Source of the DNA: Sporosarcina sp.
Lineage (GTDB): Bacteria; Bacillota; Bacilli; Bacillales_A; Planococcaceae
Length of the DNA stretch: 22,909 nt
Direction of reading: 5' to 3'
Assembly: GCA_029263945.1 (NCBI GenBank)
Contig: JARIDM010000071.1
Span: forward strand, 1-22,909
The notes below the pieces were generated by a model. It was not told the DNA's origin, made no database searches, and worked only from the letters and a program-made list of their open reading frames with translations. How positions within the stretch are numbered: the stretch's first letter is position 1; each line of letters opens with the position of its first letter. Shown here in pieces: positions 22,759 through 22,909 of this stretch. The position numbers were made by a program, and so were the translations under genes.

Positions 22759-22909
22759 TCATCTAAAAAAAGAGTCTAATCCAGGCATTTTCATCCCTTT
22801 TTTTCCTTTTGATGTCATGCCTGACATTTGTTTTACCATCTTTTTCATTTCATTAAATTGCTTCAGCAGTCTGTTGACCTCTTGAATAGACGTACCGGAA
22901 CCTTGTGCA
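22759..22909 (-). CDS. ffh: Signal recognition particle protein Ffh (C-terminal fragment)
   Basis: The last 49 codons of the SRP GTPase that targets membrane proteins to FtsY and the translocon. The fragment reads AQGSGTSIQEVNRLLKQFNE, then a methionine-rich segment (MKKMVKQMSGM), which is the C-terminal end of the M-domain that binds signal sequences and 4.5S RNA. The stop is TGA at 22759-22761. The GTPase domain lies beyond the window. The short length is due to the window edge, not truncation of the gene. Confidence 0.94.
   Translation of the reverse strand, partial: AQGSGTSIQEVNRLLKQFNEMKKMVKQMSGMTSKGKKGMKMPGLDSFFR

Noticed and set aside
1..22909. Mobile elements, CRISPR arrays, tRNA or rRNA genes, toxin-antitoxin or defence genes
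   Set aside because: Looked for across both strands; all long frames are conserved core genes in a conserved order, and no repeats of array type were seen.

Overview
The window is an AT-rich, low-GC Gram-positive chromosome segment in which every recognisable gene lies on the minus strand, so transcription runs from base 22909 towards base 1. The gene set (codY, hslUV/clpQY, rbgA, dprA, ylqG/ylqH, Bacillus-type flg/fli genes) and the order ffh-rpsP-khpA-rimM-trmD-rplS-lepB-rbgA-rnhB-ylqG-ylqH-sucC-sucD-dprA-topA-xerC-hslV-hslU-codY-flgB-flgC-fliE-fliF-fliG-fliH-fliI is the conserved Bacillales backbone known from Bacillus subtilis. I infer a member of Bacillales, perhaps Planococcaceae; the genus cannot be fixed from sequence reading alone. 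Two genes usual in this order in B. subtilis, trmFO (between topA and xerC) and ylqD (between khpA and rimM), are missing.

Layout in transcription order. Bases 22909-19456 hold a translation and secretion block: the end of ffh (SRP GTPase), rpsP (S16), khpA (KH RNA-binding protein), rimM (16S maturation), trmD (tRNA m1G37 methyltransferase), rplS (L19, with a structured leader) and lepB (signal peptidase I). rbgA (50S assembly GTPase) follows. Bases 18445-15444 hold rnhB (RNase HII) and ylqG-ylqH, a FliK-like/FlhB-C-terminus-like pair outside the flagellar operon. Bases 15324-13244 hold sucC-sucD (succinyl-CoA synthetase) with its own promoter and terminator. Next come dprA (DNA uptake/recombination) and topA (topoisomerase I). 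xerC, hslV, hslU and codY form the codVWXY-like cluster, closed by a strong terminator at 6054-6090. Then the fla/che-type flagellar operon starts: flgB, flgC (rod), fliE (rod/MS-ring adaptor), fliF (MS ring), fliG (switch), fliH and fliI (export ATPase complex, truncated by the window edge).

Most proteins fit their families closely. The less ordinary material lies between genes: a nested inverted repeat between rpsP and khpA with a second possible fold, a 221-base hairpin-bearing spacer between fliE and fliF, a 415-base structured leader before flgB, intrinsic terminators that divide the expected superoperon, and an HslV whose N-terminus lacks a nucleophile directly after Met. I see no insertion sequence, CRISPR array, tRNA, rRNA or prophage. 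The window reads as ordinary core genome with a few interesting intergenic elements, not as an obvious new system.
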